From positions 1 through 50,882 of the forward strand of contig CAILAZ010000222.1 of NCBI GenBank assembly GCA_903832295.1: a stretch of 50,882 nt of DNA, written 5' to 3'. The stretch is from an uncultured Acidobacteriota bacterium (GTDB taxonomy: Bacteria > Acidobacteriota > Terriglobia > Terriglobales > Acidobacteriaceae). The notes under the pieces are model-generated. The model saw nothing but the letters and a program-made list of their open reading frames with translations, did no database searches and was not told where the DNA came from. Of this stretch, positions 7,773 through 17,585 are shown piece after piece (within the stretch, counting starts at the first letter, position 1; the number at the start of each line of letters is the position of its first letter). Made by a program: the position numbers and the translations under genes.

Positions 7773-8492
7773 TTAAGAACTGTGGGCGGTGCTGGAGTGA
7801 ATCGAAGTGTTGAGCGGGCGAGAAATAGAGCCGTTCTCAGGCATCAAGAAGAAGTAAGTCCAGATGCCTGCGGTGATGGCCTCAGTGAGCAGAATAGGCG
7901 CGAAGGAGTACGGAATAAAGAAGGCGGGTAAATCCGCCAGGAAAACGGAGATCACCGCACTGGCGGTGAGACTGAAGATGAACCCAAGGCCGATGCCGTA
8001 TGTCCTGGGGCGCCAAGGGATGTTCAGCTTGTTCGCGTAGATTGAGATGAGCCAAAAGACGCCAGCCAGCCAGATGTGCACGGACCGTCTCTCGATTAAC
8101 TCAGACCGACCACGGGATCGCATTTCCGATAGCGCGAATAGACCGACCGAAAGGACAATGAGCAACCCAACAAACTGGATTAGGAGTTCCTTGGGCATCA
8201 CACGCACGGGCACGAAAAACACCGACCAGAAGCACTGCAGCGCGATTGCCGCGATGAGCCACAAAATCACGGACTCGGTCCAGATCATAGTTTCCTGATA
8301 GACCGAGCCATTCCGCATTGCTGAGAGGGCAATGAGTGCCGCCGACCTGACCGCCGAGAACAACACAAAAAATGCAAACAGCAAATGTCTTGCGCGTGCA
8401 GGGCGCAGGATCTGGATGCCGAACAGATTCAATTTCGCCAAAACGATGGCGCACCACAACAAGGTGAGGGCCGGGTGCAGGTAGATATTCAT
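7773..8492 (-). CDS. Seven-helix integral membrane protein of unknown function
   Basis: I do not recognise the family. Starting at the ATG at 8492 (GGGG-type ribosome-binding site upstream) the protein has 239 residues and about seven hydrophobic segments, near residues 4-28, 37-58, 68-90, 102-120, 138-153, 165-190 and 198-215. The tail is short and Ser-rich. Conserved-looking polar features are SAVRSAALI, an acidic WTES within a helix and RSVHIWLAG. No enzyme or transporter signature is visible. It begins 16 nt after the stop of a 42-residue secreted peptide gene, so the two are almost certainly co-expressed. A longer frame to 8597 overlaps that gene and is less likely. Confidence 0.65.
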   Translation of the reverse strand: MNIYLHPALTLLWCAIVLAKLNLFGIQILRPARARHLLFAFFVLFSAVRSAALIALSAMRNGSVYQETMIWTESVILWLIAAIALQCFWSVFFVPVRVMPKELLIQFVGLLIVLSVGLFALSEMRSRGRSELIERRSVHIWLAGVFWLISIYANKLNIPWRPRTYGIGLGFIFSLTASAVISVFLADLPAFFIPYSFAPILLTEAITAGIWTYFFLMPENGSISRPLNTSIHSSTAHSS

Positions 8493-8508
8493 ACTGCACC
8501 CCACGACT

Positions 8509-8637
8509 CTACTTGGTGCAAAGGCCCCTGTCGCACGCCGGCGGATCCTGCAGGATGGAAGTCTGCGGCTGAGGCGCGGGGTTGGTGGACAGAGCAAGGG
8601 CGAGAAGGGCAGCGATAATCAGGGTGGCACGAATCAT
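8509..8637 (-). CDS. Small secreted peptide (42 aa)
   Basis: The minus-strand ATG at 8637 opens a 42-codon frame ending in TAG at 8509-8511. The product starts MIRATLIIAALLALALS, a textbook signal peptide, followed by a Pro/Gln-rich stretch (NPAPQPQTSILQDPP) and a C-terminal ACDRGLCTK with two cysteines five residues apart. GGAG lies 7 nt before the start. The mature part would be only about 20-25 residues and could hold a disulfide. It is directly upstream of, and co-directional with, the membrane protein gene at 8492. Function unknown. The good ribosome-binding site and coherent signal peptide argue that it is real. Confidence 0.6.
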   Translation of the reverse strand: MIRATLIIAALLALALSTNPAPQPQTSILQDPPACDRGLCTK

Positions 8638-9068
8638 GGTGATCTCCGAGCGGTAAGTAGCCGCAACAAGAGATTAGCCAACCTGATGAGGGTTTTCTAA
8701 CGAAATTTTCGCGTTGTTGTCCTTGCCAAAGTTGAGCCATAGTCCAACCTGAGAGCTAAATAGCACTTATTCGGCGGAGTTTCAGTATAGCACCACTGTT
8801 AGATTTTCTGTTTGTAATCAACTAGTTATTTCGAATTCGACGCCGGAAGGTAACACAGGCGTTACACCCGAGAAATCAAGTAGTATATGGCCTAAATCTC
8901 GCGCCTCTTGCTTCAAAACGATTTATAGGCATTCACTTACGTAATATCATTTTCAGTTACCAAGAACAGAATTTTCCTCTCAGAGGTGCTTTGCAGGGCA
9001 AAACAGGGCTGGTTGATCCCAAGTATTGTCGGGGGGCATCTAAAGCTGCGAGTGCGGCTGGAGGGTGC
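8638..9068. other. Divergent promoter region between suf operon and micropeptide operon
   Basis: This 431-nt gap is clearly more AT-rich than its surroundings. It must contain the promoters for sufBCDT (plus) and the micropeptide/membrane-protein pair (minus). A small inverted repeat GTAAC-N6-GTTAC occurs at 8850-8865. I could not recognise an IscR or SufR operator. A TTG at 8991 is in frame with sufB but would add a non-conserved extension. Confidence 0.5.
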
Positions 9069-10526
9069 ATGAGCTCGAATGTGAACGCGATTCGGAAACT
9101 GGCAGAACGGGAGTACAAGTGGGGATTTGTTTCCGAGATCGAGTCGGAGAGCGTACCAAAGGGATTGAATGAAGAGATGGTGCGGCTGATCTCTGCAAAG
9201 AAGCATGAGCCGGAGTTCATGCTGGAGTGGCGACTGAAAGCATACCGGCATTGGGCATCGCTTGAGCGCGCGTCCGCAGAGCCGAAGTGGGCCAATATTC
9301 GTTACGGGCCAATCGACTACCAGAATATGGTTTACTACTCAGCCCCGAAGCAGAAGCCGGCGCTCGAAAGCCTGGAGTTGTTGGACCCGGAGATTCTGGC
9401 GACCTACCAGAAGCTGGGAATCCCCCTGGATGAACAGAAGCGGTTAGCCGGGGTGGCGGTGGACGCAGTGTTCGACAGCGTTTCTGTGGTGACAACATTC
9501 AAGGAGAAGCTTCGAGAGGCCGGGGTGATCTTCTGCTCGTTCTCCGAGGCGGTGCAACAGCATCCCGAACTGGTGCGAAAGTACCTGGGCTCGGTGGTTC
9601 CCTACACCGACAATTTCTTTGCAGCCTTGAACGCTGCCGTGTTTTCGGATGGCTCGTTTGTGTACGTGCCCAGGGATGTTCACTGTCCTATGGAACTCTC
9701 GACGTACTTCCGGATTAATGCGGCGGAGACCGGACAGTTTGAGCGCACGTTGATTGTTGCTGATGCGAGCGCATACGTGAGCTACCTGGAGGGCTGCACA
9801 GCTCCTATTCGCGACCAGAACCAGTTGCACGCGGCGGTAGTCGAATTGGTGGCACTCGACGATGCGCAGATCAAATACTCCACGGTGCAGAACTGGTATC
9901 CGGGAGACCGAGAGGGCAAGGGGGGAATCTACAACTTCGTAACCAAGCGCGGGAAGTGCGAGGGAGTGAATTCCAAAATTTCATGGACGCAGGTGGAAAC
10001 TGGATCTGCGATTACCTGGAAGTATCCGAGTTGCATTTTGAGGGGCGACAATTCCGTGGGCGAATTCTACTCGGTGGCGCTAACCAACAATTATCAGCAG
10101 GCGGACACCGGCACGAAGATGATTCACATTGGAAAGAACACGAAGAGCACCATCGTGACCAAGGGGATCTCCGCCGGACATGGCCAGAATACCTACCGTG
10201 GACAGGTAAAGATCATGAAAGGCGCCGTGGGAGCGCGGAACTACACGCAGTGCGATTCGCTGCTGATTGGCGACAAGTGCGGGGCTCATACCTTCCCCTA
10301 TATCGAGGTCCGAAACTCCTCGGCGAAAATGGAGCATGAGGCTTCCACTTCAAAAATTGGCGAGGACCAGATGTTCTACCTGCGCCAGCGTGGAATCAAG
10401 GGTGAGGATGCCATATCGATGATTGTGAATGGATTCTGCAAACGCGTTTTCCGGGAGCTTCCGATGGAGTTTGCAGTAGAGGCGCAGAAGTTATTGAGCG
10501 TGAGCCTGGAAGGCAGCGTCGGATGA
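9069..10526 (+). CDS. sufB: Fe-S cluster assembly scaffold SufB
   Basis: A 485-residue SufB. The start ATG at 9069 has GGAGGG upstream, and the N-terminus [20 protein letters not shown] is typical. Diagnostic C-terminal features are [17 protein letters not shown] (C404) and [15 protein letters not shown] (H423, E424), equivalent to the Cys and Glu-His residues used for cluster assembly and SufD contact. With SufC and SufD it forms the SufBC2D scaffold in the cytosol. The stop overlaps the sufC start by 4 nt (ATGA), so the genes are translationally coupled. Confidence 0.96.
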   Translation: MSSNVNAIRKLAEREYKWGFVSEIESESVPKGLNEEMVRLISAKKHEPEFMLEWRLKAYRHWASLERASAEPKWANIRYGPIDYQNMVYYSAPKQKPALESLELLDPEILATYQKLGIPLDEQKRLAGVAVDAVFDSVSVVTTFKEKLREAGVIFCSFSEAVQQHPELVRKYLGSVVPYTDNFFAALNAAVFSDGSFVYVPRDVHCPMELSTYFRINAAETGQFERTLIVADASAYVSYLEGCTAPIRDQNQLHAAVVELVALDDAQIKYSTVQNWYPGDREGKGGIYNFVTKRGKCEGVNSKISWTQVETGSAITWKYPSCILRGDNSVGEFYSVALTNNYQQADTGTKMIHIGKNTKSTIVTKGISAGHGQNTYRGQVKIMKGAVGARNYTQCDSLLIGDKCGAHTFPYIEVRNSSAKMEHEASTSKIGEDQMFYLRQRGIKGEDAISMIVNGFCKRVFRELPMEFAVEAQKLLSVSLEGSVG

Positions 10527-11290
10527 AGAGCCCATTGCTGGAGATCAGGAATTTGCACGTGAGCGTGGATCGGCACCAGATTCTCAAGGGGATCGATCTG
10601 CAGGTAAACGCTGGCGAGGTGCACTCAATTATGGGGCCGAACGGCTCCGGCAAGAGCACGCTGGCGCAGGTGCTTTCGCGGCGAGATGCCTACGAGGTGA
10701 ATTCGGGCGAAGCACTGCTGAATGGAGAAGATCTGCTGGCGATGAAACCGGAGGAGGCGGCATGGGCGGGCGTATTCCTGGCGTTCCAATATCCCGTGGA
10801 GGTGCCGGGGATCAGCAATGCGTATTTTCTGCGTACGGCAGTGAATGCGATGCGCAAGGCGCGCGGGCTGGAAGAGATGTCAGCGATGGAGTTCCTGCCG
10901 ATGTTCCGTGAAAAGTTGAGGCTGCTGGAGATGGACGACAAGCTGATGAATCGCTCGGTAAACGAAGGCTTCTCCGGTGGCGAAAAGAAGCGGAACGAGA
11001 TCCTCCAGATGGCCGTGCTGGAGCCCAAGCTGGCAATTCTGGACGAGACAGACTCCGGGCTGGATATTGATGCGCTACGAGTGGTGGCCAAAGGCATCAA
11101 TGCGATGCGCGGGCCGGAGCGAGCGATCGTGGTGGTGACACACTACCAGCGGCTGCTTGACTACATCGTCCCTGACTTCGTTCATGTGCTGGTGGATGGA
11201 AGAATCGTGCGCTCGGGCGGGCCGGAGCTGGCGCGTGAGTTGGAAGAGACGGGATATGGTTCTATGGAAGCCAGCACCTCCGCGGCCTAG
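10523..11290 (+). CDS. sufC: Fe-S cluster assembly ATPase SufC
   Basis: A 255-residue ABC-type ATPase lacking membrane domains. Walker A is GPNGSGKST near residue 40, the family-specific signature is [11 protein letters not shown], and Walker B is [14 protein letters not shown], where TDSGLD is typical of SufC. It drives conformational change of the SufB-SufD scaffold. It overlaps sufB by 4 nt and precedes sufD by 8 nt. Confidence 0.97.
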   Translation: MKSPLLEIRNLHVSVDRHQILKGIDLQVNAGEVHSIMGPNGSGKSTLAQVLSRRDAYEVNSGEALLNGEDLLAMKPEEAAWAGVFLAFQYPVEVPGISNAYFLRTAVNAMRKARGLEEMSAMEFLPMFREKLRLLEMDDKLMNRSVNEGFSGGEKKRNEILQMAVLEPKLAILDETDSGLDIDALRVVAKGINAMRGPERAIVVVTHYQRLLDYIVPDFVHVLVDGRIVRSGGPELARELEETGYGSMEASTSAA

Positions 11291-11298
11291 TGAATTAA

Positions 11299-12645
11299 AT
11301 GACCACTGCAATTGAGACGGCGCCGCACTACCTGGAGCGCTTCGCGGAATTCGAGAATGGCGCGGCCGGCAGAGAACTCGCTTGGTTGCGTGAGTCGCGG
11401 CGCGCGGCGTTTGCACGGTTCTGTGCCGCGGGATTCCCCACTGCGCACGACGAGGACTGGCGATTCACCGATGTTTCTGCAATTCGGAAGACGAACTTCC
11501 GGCTGGCTGAGCGAGGGAGCGTTTCCCGTGAACAGATTCGCCCCTGGCTCATGCAGGATGTGGGCTGCACGCTGGTATTTCTGAACGGTCGCTTTGCACG
11601 TGATCTCTCAGTGATTGGCGAGATGCAAGCGGGAGCGACAGCCGGTGGACTGGCGGAAGCGCTGGAGAACGATGCAGGCTTTGTTGAACAGCACATGGGG
11701 CATTATGCGGACCCATCGCACGACAGCTTCTGCGCCCTGAACACGGCATTTGCGGAAGATGGCGCATTGGTGCACATCTCCCGGGGAACGATCATGGAGG
11801 AGACTATTCACCTGCTGTTCGTTTCGACGGCTGAGACTCCCGTGATGAATCACCCGAGAAACCTGATTGTTGTGGAGGCCGAAAGCGAGTGCACGGTGGT
11901 GGAGGAATATGTGTCGCTCGGCGGCGGTTCGATCTTCTGTAATGCGGTGACTGAACTCGTTGCAGGCGAGAATAGCGCGGTGTCGCACTACCGGATTGAA
12001 CGCGAGCAGGCACGGACTTACAACATTTCTACGCTGCGGATCCAGCAGGAGCGCAGTTCGAACGTGGCGTCGCACTCGTTGCTGATGGGTGGGGCGCTCG
12101 TACGCAACAACGTGCACCCGGTGCTGGCAGGCGAAGGCGGAGAGTGCCTGATCAACGGACTCTTCGTAGGCAGCGAGGATCAGCACCTGGATAACTACAT
12201 GGTAGTGGAGCACGCGAGTCCGCACTGCGGGAGCCGCCAGTTCTATAACGGAATTCTGGACGGTCACGCGCGCGGCGTCTTCCACGGCCGGATTATTGTG
12301 CACAAAGCGGCGCAGAAGACCGACGCGAAGCAGACAAACCGAAACCTGCTGCTCTCTGACGACGCGCGAATCGATACCAAACCGCAATTGGAAATTCACG
12401 CGGATGATGTGAAGTGCACCCATGGAGCAACGATCGGGCAGATGGACGAGGAGGCACTGTTCTATCTGCGGTCTCGCGGCATTGACGAGGTGTCGGCCCG
12501 CGGCCTTCTGCTGCGCGCCTTTGCCGGTGAGTGCACGGCGCGGATGAAGGAGGGTACGGTGCGCGCGCGAATGGAAGAACTGGTACGCCGTTATGTAAAA
12601 CAGTTTGCGGGCACCGGACTCCCCCGGGAGACCTCACATGAGTGA
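11299..12645 (+). CDS. sufD: Fe-S cluster assembly protein SufD
   Basis: A 448-residue SufD. After a helical N-terminal region with DEDWRFTDVSAI, the beta-helix core carries GALVHISRGT, HSLLMGGALVRNNV and the conserved DDVKCTHGATIG, whose His corresponds to the SufD residue needed for iron acquisition. It pairs with SufB in the SufBC2D complex. Its last codons overlap the start of sufT by 8 nt. Confidence 0.95.
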   Translation: MTTAIETAPHYLERFAEFENGAAGRELAWLRESRRAAFARFCAAGFPTAHDEDWRFTDVSAIRKTNFRLAERGSVSREQIRPWLMQDVGCTLVFLNGRFARDLSVIGEMQAGATAGGLAEALENDAGFVEQHMGHYADPSHDSFCALNTAFAEDGALVHISRGTIMEETIHLLFVSTAETPVMNHPRNLIVVEAESECTVVEEYVSLGGGSIFCNAVTELVAGENSAVSHYRIEREQARTYNISTLRIQQERSSNVASHSLLMGGALVRNNVHPVLAGEGGECLINGLFVGSEDQHLDNYMVVEHASPHCGSRQFYNGILDGHARGVFHGRIIVHKAAQKTDAKQTNRNLLLSDDARIDTKPQLEIHADDVKCTHGATIGQMDEEALFYLRSRGIDEVSARGLLLRAFAGECTARMKEGTVRARMEELVRRYVKQFAGTGLPRETSHE

Positions 12646-13012
12646 ATTGAGCTCGCTGGAAGCAGCCGCATGGAGTGAGTTGCGGACGATCTTTGACCCC
12701 GAGATTCCGGTCAATATTGCAGATTTGGGTTTGATCTATGGATGCGAGGTCGCGCCGCTGGCTGATGGTGAGTACAGGGTTTCAATCAGAATGACCTTGA
12801 CCGCTCCGGGATGCAGCATGGCGGATGTTCTGAAGTCCGAGGTGGAACGCAAGCTTCGAGCTTTATCTGGCGTGCTCGAGGTAGGCGTGGAAGTCGTGTT
12901 TGATCCGCCATGGACGCCGGGGCGCATGTCCGAGGCCGCGAAGCTGGAACTTGGCCTGGACATGCATTCCACGCCGGATACCCCGCTCCCGATCTTGAAG
13001 CCGGAGAGGTAA
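12638..13012 (+). CDS. sufT: SUF-associated MIP18/DUF59 protein (SufT-like)
   Basis: A 124-residue protein of the MIP18 (DUF59) family. The core DPEIPVNIADLGLIYGCEV, the cysteine in LTAPGCSMADVLKSEV and the late DPPWTPGRMSE are hallmarks. Members help Fe-S maturation or carrier steps; SufT genes commonly end suf operons. The start ATG at 12638 is inside the sufD coding end, so coupling is likely. A longer frame from 12605 adds a poor extension. The desulfurase SufS is not in the cluster. Confidence 0.88.
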   Translation: MSELSSLEAAAWSELRTIFDPEIPVNIADLGLIYGCEVAPLADGEYRVSIRMTLTAPGCSMADVLKSEVERKLRALSGVLEVGVEVVFDPPWTPGRMSEAAKLELGLDMHSTPDTPLPILKPER

Positions 13013-13022
13013 ATCTCACAGC

Positions 13023-13394
13023 CTAGTGCGAGCTGTCACAGGATGTGGAAACGTGCTTGAACGATGTCACGTTCAAGGTGGCGTGAGTGTCGGTGGCTCC
13101 GCTCATCGAGTTGCCTCCCGCTGAACCTGTGCTTGACTTCGCGGTTGTAGAGTTTCCGGTTATTTGTATGGTGTGGCCCACGTGGTTTGCCAGCTTGGAA
13201 GTGTCTCCGGTGAGCTGGTATGCAGTGCCAGATTTGTCAGTGAGAGTGTAATTTCCGTCAGATCCGGAGAGGCAGCCCTGCACGGTCTGGTTGGTGTCGG
13301 CACTGCTGCTTGCGCTGCTCTGACCCTGATATTGAGCAAACATCAGGAGCGACGAGAGCACAAGGAGTGAGCTTACAAGCAAGAGTCGTTTCAT
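13023..13394 (-). CDS. Small secreted protein, DUF5818-like
   Basis: A 123-residue exported protein. Residues 1-20 are a clean signal peptide (MKRLLLVSSLLVLSSLLMFA). A low-complexity Ser/Gln linker follows, then VQGCLSGSDGNYTLTDKSG and YQLTGDTSKL with HVGHTIQITG, a small beta domain I associate with DUF5818 proteins that are numerous in Acidobacteria. A Gly/Ser-rich spacer and a C-terminal TLNVTSFKHVSTSC complete it. Function unknown. The start has a perfect GAGGTG ribosome-binding site 7 nt upstream that is buried in a palindrome (13402-13421). It converges on the suf operon. Confidence 0.78.
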   Translation of the reverse strand: MKRLLLVSSLLVLSSLLMFAQYQGQSSASSSADTNQTVQGCLSGSDGNYTLTDKSGTAYQLTGDTSKLANHVGHTIQITGNSTTAKSSTGSAGGNSMSGATDTHATLNVTSFKHVSTSCDSSH

Positions 13395-13401
13395 GTTGAT
13401 T

Positions 13402-13421
13402 CACCTCAATGTATTGAGGTG
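13402..13421 (-). promoter_or_regulatory. Palindrome containing the Shine-Dalgarno of the DUF5818-like gene
   Basis: CACCTCAAT (13402-13410) and ATTGAGGTG (13413-13421) are exact reverse complements with a 2-nt centre. On the minus strand the 3' arm includes GAGGTG, the ribosome-binding site of the gene starting at 13394, seven bases before its ATG. In RNA a 7-bp stem with a 6-nt loop would sequester the site; in DNA it could be a dimeric repressor operator. Confidence 0.5.
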
Positions 13422-13460
13422 GTTTGCAGAGCAGCGGGGTTGCACTGCGCGGGATATACC

Positions 13461-13890
13461 TCAGTCTTTCTCAGCGGCCTTCAGTTCGTGGTGGGCCGCA
13501 GCGCGAACCATGTTGACCATTCCCATCAGCCCCAGCGATTTCCCCATGGAGAGTTCGCGCCCGAAGATCCTATAGATCACGTCGGCAGGGACAGCAGCGA
13601 CTGCTTCAAGAGATACTCCGGAGAGAGTGTCCGCGAGGATGGCGGCCAGCGACATGGCGGAAATTCCCTGGGGATTTTCGACGGCAAAGTAGAACTTGAG
13701 GGTGCCATCGGAAGGCACCGGCCAGACGTATGCCTCTGATTCACATCCCGGGACACGCCGCTCCGGCGGGAATGGGCGCTGGGCGATGAACGCGGGGACA
13801 GGCTGGAATGTGCCCGCCAGATCGATCAGCAACTGAATTCGATCGCTGCGCTCGAGCGCCTCCAGGGTAGCCAGGAGGCGCTCGAGCTTC

Positions 13891-13907
<17 letters not shown>
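13461..13907 (-). CDS. sufE: Cysteine desulfuration protein SufE
   Basis: A 148-residue SufE counted from the ATG at 13907; a start at 13943 would add 12 residues and deepen the overlap with the upstream gene. The acceptor cysteine is C55 in [12 protein letters not shown], the SufE signature. The C-terminal helices contain LTPxR-like [14 protein letters not shown]. SufE takes persulfide sulfur from a SufS-type desulfurase and hands it to SufB. Here its gene overlaps the 3' end of a rhodanese gene by 17 nt, so the two are co-translated. It lies on the strand opposite to sufBCDT, separated by the DUF5818-like gene. Confidence 0.9.
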
Positions 13908-14790
<883 letters not shown>

Positions 14791-14830
14791 GCCAAACCTC
14801 TGGTGAGTTTGGATGCGCGGATATGGTTGC

Positions 14831-14864
14831 GGGTAGCAGAGCGAACCGGACCGCGCTGCTACCC
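14831..14864 (-). terminator. Hairpin after htrA-like gene
   Basis: GGGTAGCAG (14831-14839) and CTGCTACCC (14856-14864) form a perfect 9-bp stem with a 16-nt loop, 10 nt past the stop codon of the minus-strand protease gene. There is no long T-run. It separates the protease from the rhodanese-sufE unit. Confidence 0.45.
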
Positions 14865-14873
14865 GGCTGTCAG

Positions 14874-16310
14874 CTACTCGGGATTGTCGAATGCGATGTA
14901 GTTCAACTGCCCCTGGCGCTCAATGCTGAACACGACGGGATCTCCGGGCTTTAAGGCTGCTAATCCTCGCCGAAGAGTGTCGAGGGTATCGAGCGGGGTG
15001 CGGTTGAGCATGTGGAGGACGTCTCCCGCCTGGAGGCCAAACAGAGAGGCGTTGCCACCAGCAGTCAGCGCGGTTACCAGGATGCCGCCCGGGATGCGAG
15101 TGGGCGGAATCAGTTGCGCAACAGAGTCGGTGATCTGGATGCCGACGATACCGAGCTTGGGGACGATGTTTCCGGCAGACTGCGTGGGGTCGAGAATACT
15201 CTCGGGATCACCTTCGCGCTCGGTCACAGGGACATTGATGGTCTGGGTATCTTTGCCCCGCTGAACTTTGAAGGCGATGATGTCGCCGATCTTCTTCTGA
15301 AACAGCAGGACGGAAAGCGCACGCGGATCCTGGAATGCTTTTCCGTCAAGGGCCAGGACGATGTCTCCTGAATGCAGGCCCGAGTGATCCGCAGAGGAGT
15401 TCGGCACCACGTCTTCCAGAATAATGCCACTCTGCTGACTGAGACCGAGCCCCGCTGCGAGAGTGGGCGTGATGTCGCGGGCAACAATGCCGAGCGCTCC
15501 GCGACGCACGTGCCCGTGCTTGACCAGTTGCTCATATACAAAGCGGATCATGTTGGAAGGGATGGAAAAGCCGACGCCCTCACTGCCTCCGGACTGCGAG
15601 GCGATCATCGTGTTCATGCCGATGACCTGTCCGTTGATATCCACCAGCGGGCCGCCGGAGTTCCCTGGATTGATCGCAGCGTCGGTTTGAAGGTAAACGA
15701 CCGGGGTTGCGCTGTTGAGCTGGCGCTGGGTTGAGCTGATGACGCCGAGAGTCATCGTGTTCTGCAGCCCTAGCGGGCTGCCAAAAGCGAGGGCAAGCTG
15801 GCCGACATGGACCAGGCTGGAATCGGCGAGCTTGAGCGCAGGCAGCGCCGTAGCTTCCACCTTCAGCAGCGCGATATCGGTCATGGCATCACGGCCCAGT
15901 ATCTTTGCGGAAAATCGCTCGGCATCCTCGATGCTGCCATCCTTGTTGCGGTGACGATATACGAAAACGGAGACGGAGGTTGCGTGCTCAACCACGTGAG
16001 CGTTGGTGAGAATGTAACCCGAAGGATCGACGATAATGCCGGACCCGACACCCTGCTCCTTGGCGATGTAGTTGGTCTGCCGGGTGGTGGGATCCTGCAC
16101 CGTGGTAAGGCCGGTGACTTCAATGGTGACCACTGAAGGGCCAACCCGCTCCGCCAGGGCTTGGAGGTCCTCATCGAGCGCGAGCAAGCCGTGGCGCACC
16201 GATGCTGAAGCAGGTTTCTCCGACTGTGCATTGACCTGAGCCAAGCAAGACATCTGGGCTAGAGCGAAAAAGATGAGAACCAGAAACGAAACGTGAGCGG
16301 AACGGCGCAC
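14874..16310 (-). CDS. HtrA/DegP-type periplasmic serine protease with two PDZ domains
   Basis: I place the start at GTG 16310, which has AGAGG five bases upstream; a TTG at 16328 lacks such a site. The 478-residue product has a signal peptide ([24 protein letters not shown] region). The trypsin-like domain contains the full triad: H105 in LTNAHVVE, D145 in AMTDIALL and S218 in PGNSGGPL. Two PDZ domains follow (about 270-350 and 385-470, with [14 protein letters not shown] and [13 protein letters not shown]). It degrades or chaperones misfolded envelope proteins. It appears to be monocistronic, bounded by a hairpin downstream. Confidence 0.9.
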   Translation of the reverse strand: MRRSAHVSFLVLIFFALAQMSCLAQVNAQSEKPASASVRHGLLALDEDLQALAERVGPSVVTIEVTGLTTVQDPTTRQTNYIAKEQGVGSGIIVDPSGYILTNAHVVEHATSVSVFVYRHRNKDGSIEDAERFSAKILGRDAMTDIALLKVEATALPALKLADSSLVHVGQLALAFGSPLGLQNTMTLGVISSTQRQLNSATPVVYLQTDAAINPGNSGGPLVDINGQVIGMNTMIASQSGGSEGVGFSIPSNMIRFVYEQLVKHGHVRRGALGIVARDITPTLAAGLGLSQQSGIILEDVVPNSSADHSGLHSGDIVLALDGKAFQDPRALSVLLFQKKIGDIIAFKVQRGKDTQTINVPVTEREGDPESILDPTQSAGNIVPKLGIVGIQITDSVAQLIPPTRIPGGILVTALTAGGNASLFGLQAGDVLHMLNRTPLDTLDTLRRGLAALKPGDPVVFSIERQGQLNYIAFDNPE

Positions 16311-16498
16311 GAAAACCTCTTTCTCCAACGCAAGTTAGAAAGACGTATGGAAGCCAAAGCGAAACGCAATCCTCGCGACAATCGGGCCAGAAGTTCAAAG
16401 TTTACCGCATGGAGGAACGATGGCAGGAGAGAGCGCCTTGAAAAGAGAGTTTAAGAAAGGAGCTCACCTATGGTGCATGGATTGGTTTTGGAGAAAAA

Positions 16499-16575
16499 TG
16501 GTCGGGGCGATAGGATTCGAACCTACGACCCCCTGCGCCCAAGGCAGGTGCGCTACCAGGCTGCGCTACGCCCCG
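16499..16575 (-). tRNA. tRNA-Pro (anticodon UGG)
   Basis: On the minus strand a 77-nt cloverleaf with encoded CCA. Acceptor CGGGGCG pairs with CGCCCCG; D-arm GCGC/GCGC with loop AGCCTGGTA; anticodon stem CCTGC/GCAGG with loop CTTGGGC, giving anticodon TGG (16539-16541) followed by G37 as usual for proline tRNAs; T-loop GGTTCGAATCC. Confidence 0.95.
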
Positions 16576-16629
16576 ACTGTGCACGGAAGAAGATACCGCA
16601 CATTGAAATCCTAGCACACGCGCGAAGTG

Positions 16630-17529
16630 TTAGTCGTCGGTGATGGAGTCTTCCGCCGAATTGTGTGCCTTGATGTTCCGGGTGACAAGCCCGATGGAGC
16701 CAGCGGTGACGCTGAGCAGCGGGTTGGAAAAAGCCCATTGCTGCGTATTCGGGGCATCGCTCCAGGTTTGCAGTTCCAGGCCCATCTCAAAAGCAACGAT
16801 GAGATCGGAGGTGCGGGGCGCGACGCGAACGGCTTTGACCCGGAGGTTCTGTAATAGCTGCCGCGGTTGCTGGCTCCCCTCAATATCCTCCGCTACTGCA
16901 CTGCTGGCAAACGCGAGATTTTCATCCAGCACAATTCTCCAGGGACAGAACAAGACCAGTTCAGAGTCATGCTCGAAAGCAAGATGCCACTCGCTGCCGG
17001 TTGCTCCGGCATGGCGCTTCACGTCGGTGCAGAGCTTGCCCGCAAGATGCTGATGAAGATGATCGGCTGCGGAAGGCGCGCCACGGAAGTATCCCCGAAG
17101 AGGCAGCGTGTTGAGCCAGTAAACCAGAAATAGCGCAAGCGCGAACTTCAGGAATACCACTGGCTGGCTCATGGCCGCCGCCAGGCTCCCATGATTGTCG
17201 ATCATGGTTGAGAACTCGCTGACCGCGATCCCAACGGAGAAAACCAGCACGATGATGCGAGCCCACGCGGCTCCCTTCCAGTAATTCCACAGAGTGGTGA
17301 ACGCAAGGGCGAGCACAACCAGGCCGCCTATCGCATGCGGGAGATTTTGCGTGCTTGCCAAAGCAGCGAGCGTTCCACCCGATAGCCGACGCAGAAAGCT
17401 CGCGCAGTCTGCAATCGCAAACACGGCCATTGCAAGCGCTGTGAGGCCGATGCCGTTAGGGCGTTGGATTTCCAGCGAAGGGACGGGTGAGAATCGCACG
17501 ATGTGGACCAGTATAGTCGGCACAAGCAT
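16630..17529 (-). CDS. Multi-helix membrane protein of unknown function
   Basis: The ATG at 17529 gives 299 residues; the open frame extends to 17709 but would overlap the RND pump gene. The N-terminal half has four hydrophobic segments (about residues 3-15 weak, 26-45, 65-85, 92-110, 128-150) with NYWKGAAWARI between two of them. The C-terminal half (about 160-299) is soluble and contains SELVLFCPWRIVLDENL and VRVAPRTSDLIVAFEMG, resembling small beta domains that occur in uncharacterised proteins. It is the last gene of the apparent RND operon, 56 nt after the pump. Function unknown. Confidence 0.6.
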   Translation of the reverse strand: MLVPTILVHIVRFSPVPSLEIQRPNGIGLTALAMAVFAIADCASFLRRLSGGTLAALASTQNLPHAIGGLVVLALAFTTLWNYWKGAAWARIIVLVFSVGIAVSEFSTMIDNHGSLAAAMSQPVVFLKFALALFLVYWLNTLPLRGYFRGAPSAADHLHQHLAGKLCTDVKRHAGATGSEWHLAFEHDSELVLFCPWRIVLDENLAFASSAVAEDIEGSQQPRQLLQNLRVKAVRVAPRTSDLIVAFEMGLELQTWSDAPNTQQWAFSNPLLSVTAGSIGLVTRNIKAHNSAEDSITDD

Positions 17530-17585
17530 GGGCACCAAGGAATGGGCGCGGATCTCTCCGCGCCCTGGGCAACGCTTGTCCAGTT

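Noticed and set aside
8991-9068. N-terminal extension of SufB from a TTG at 8991
   Set aside because: AGAGG precedes it, but the added 26 residues are unlike SufB, and the ATG at 9069 has a better site and the conserved N-terminus.
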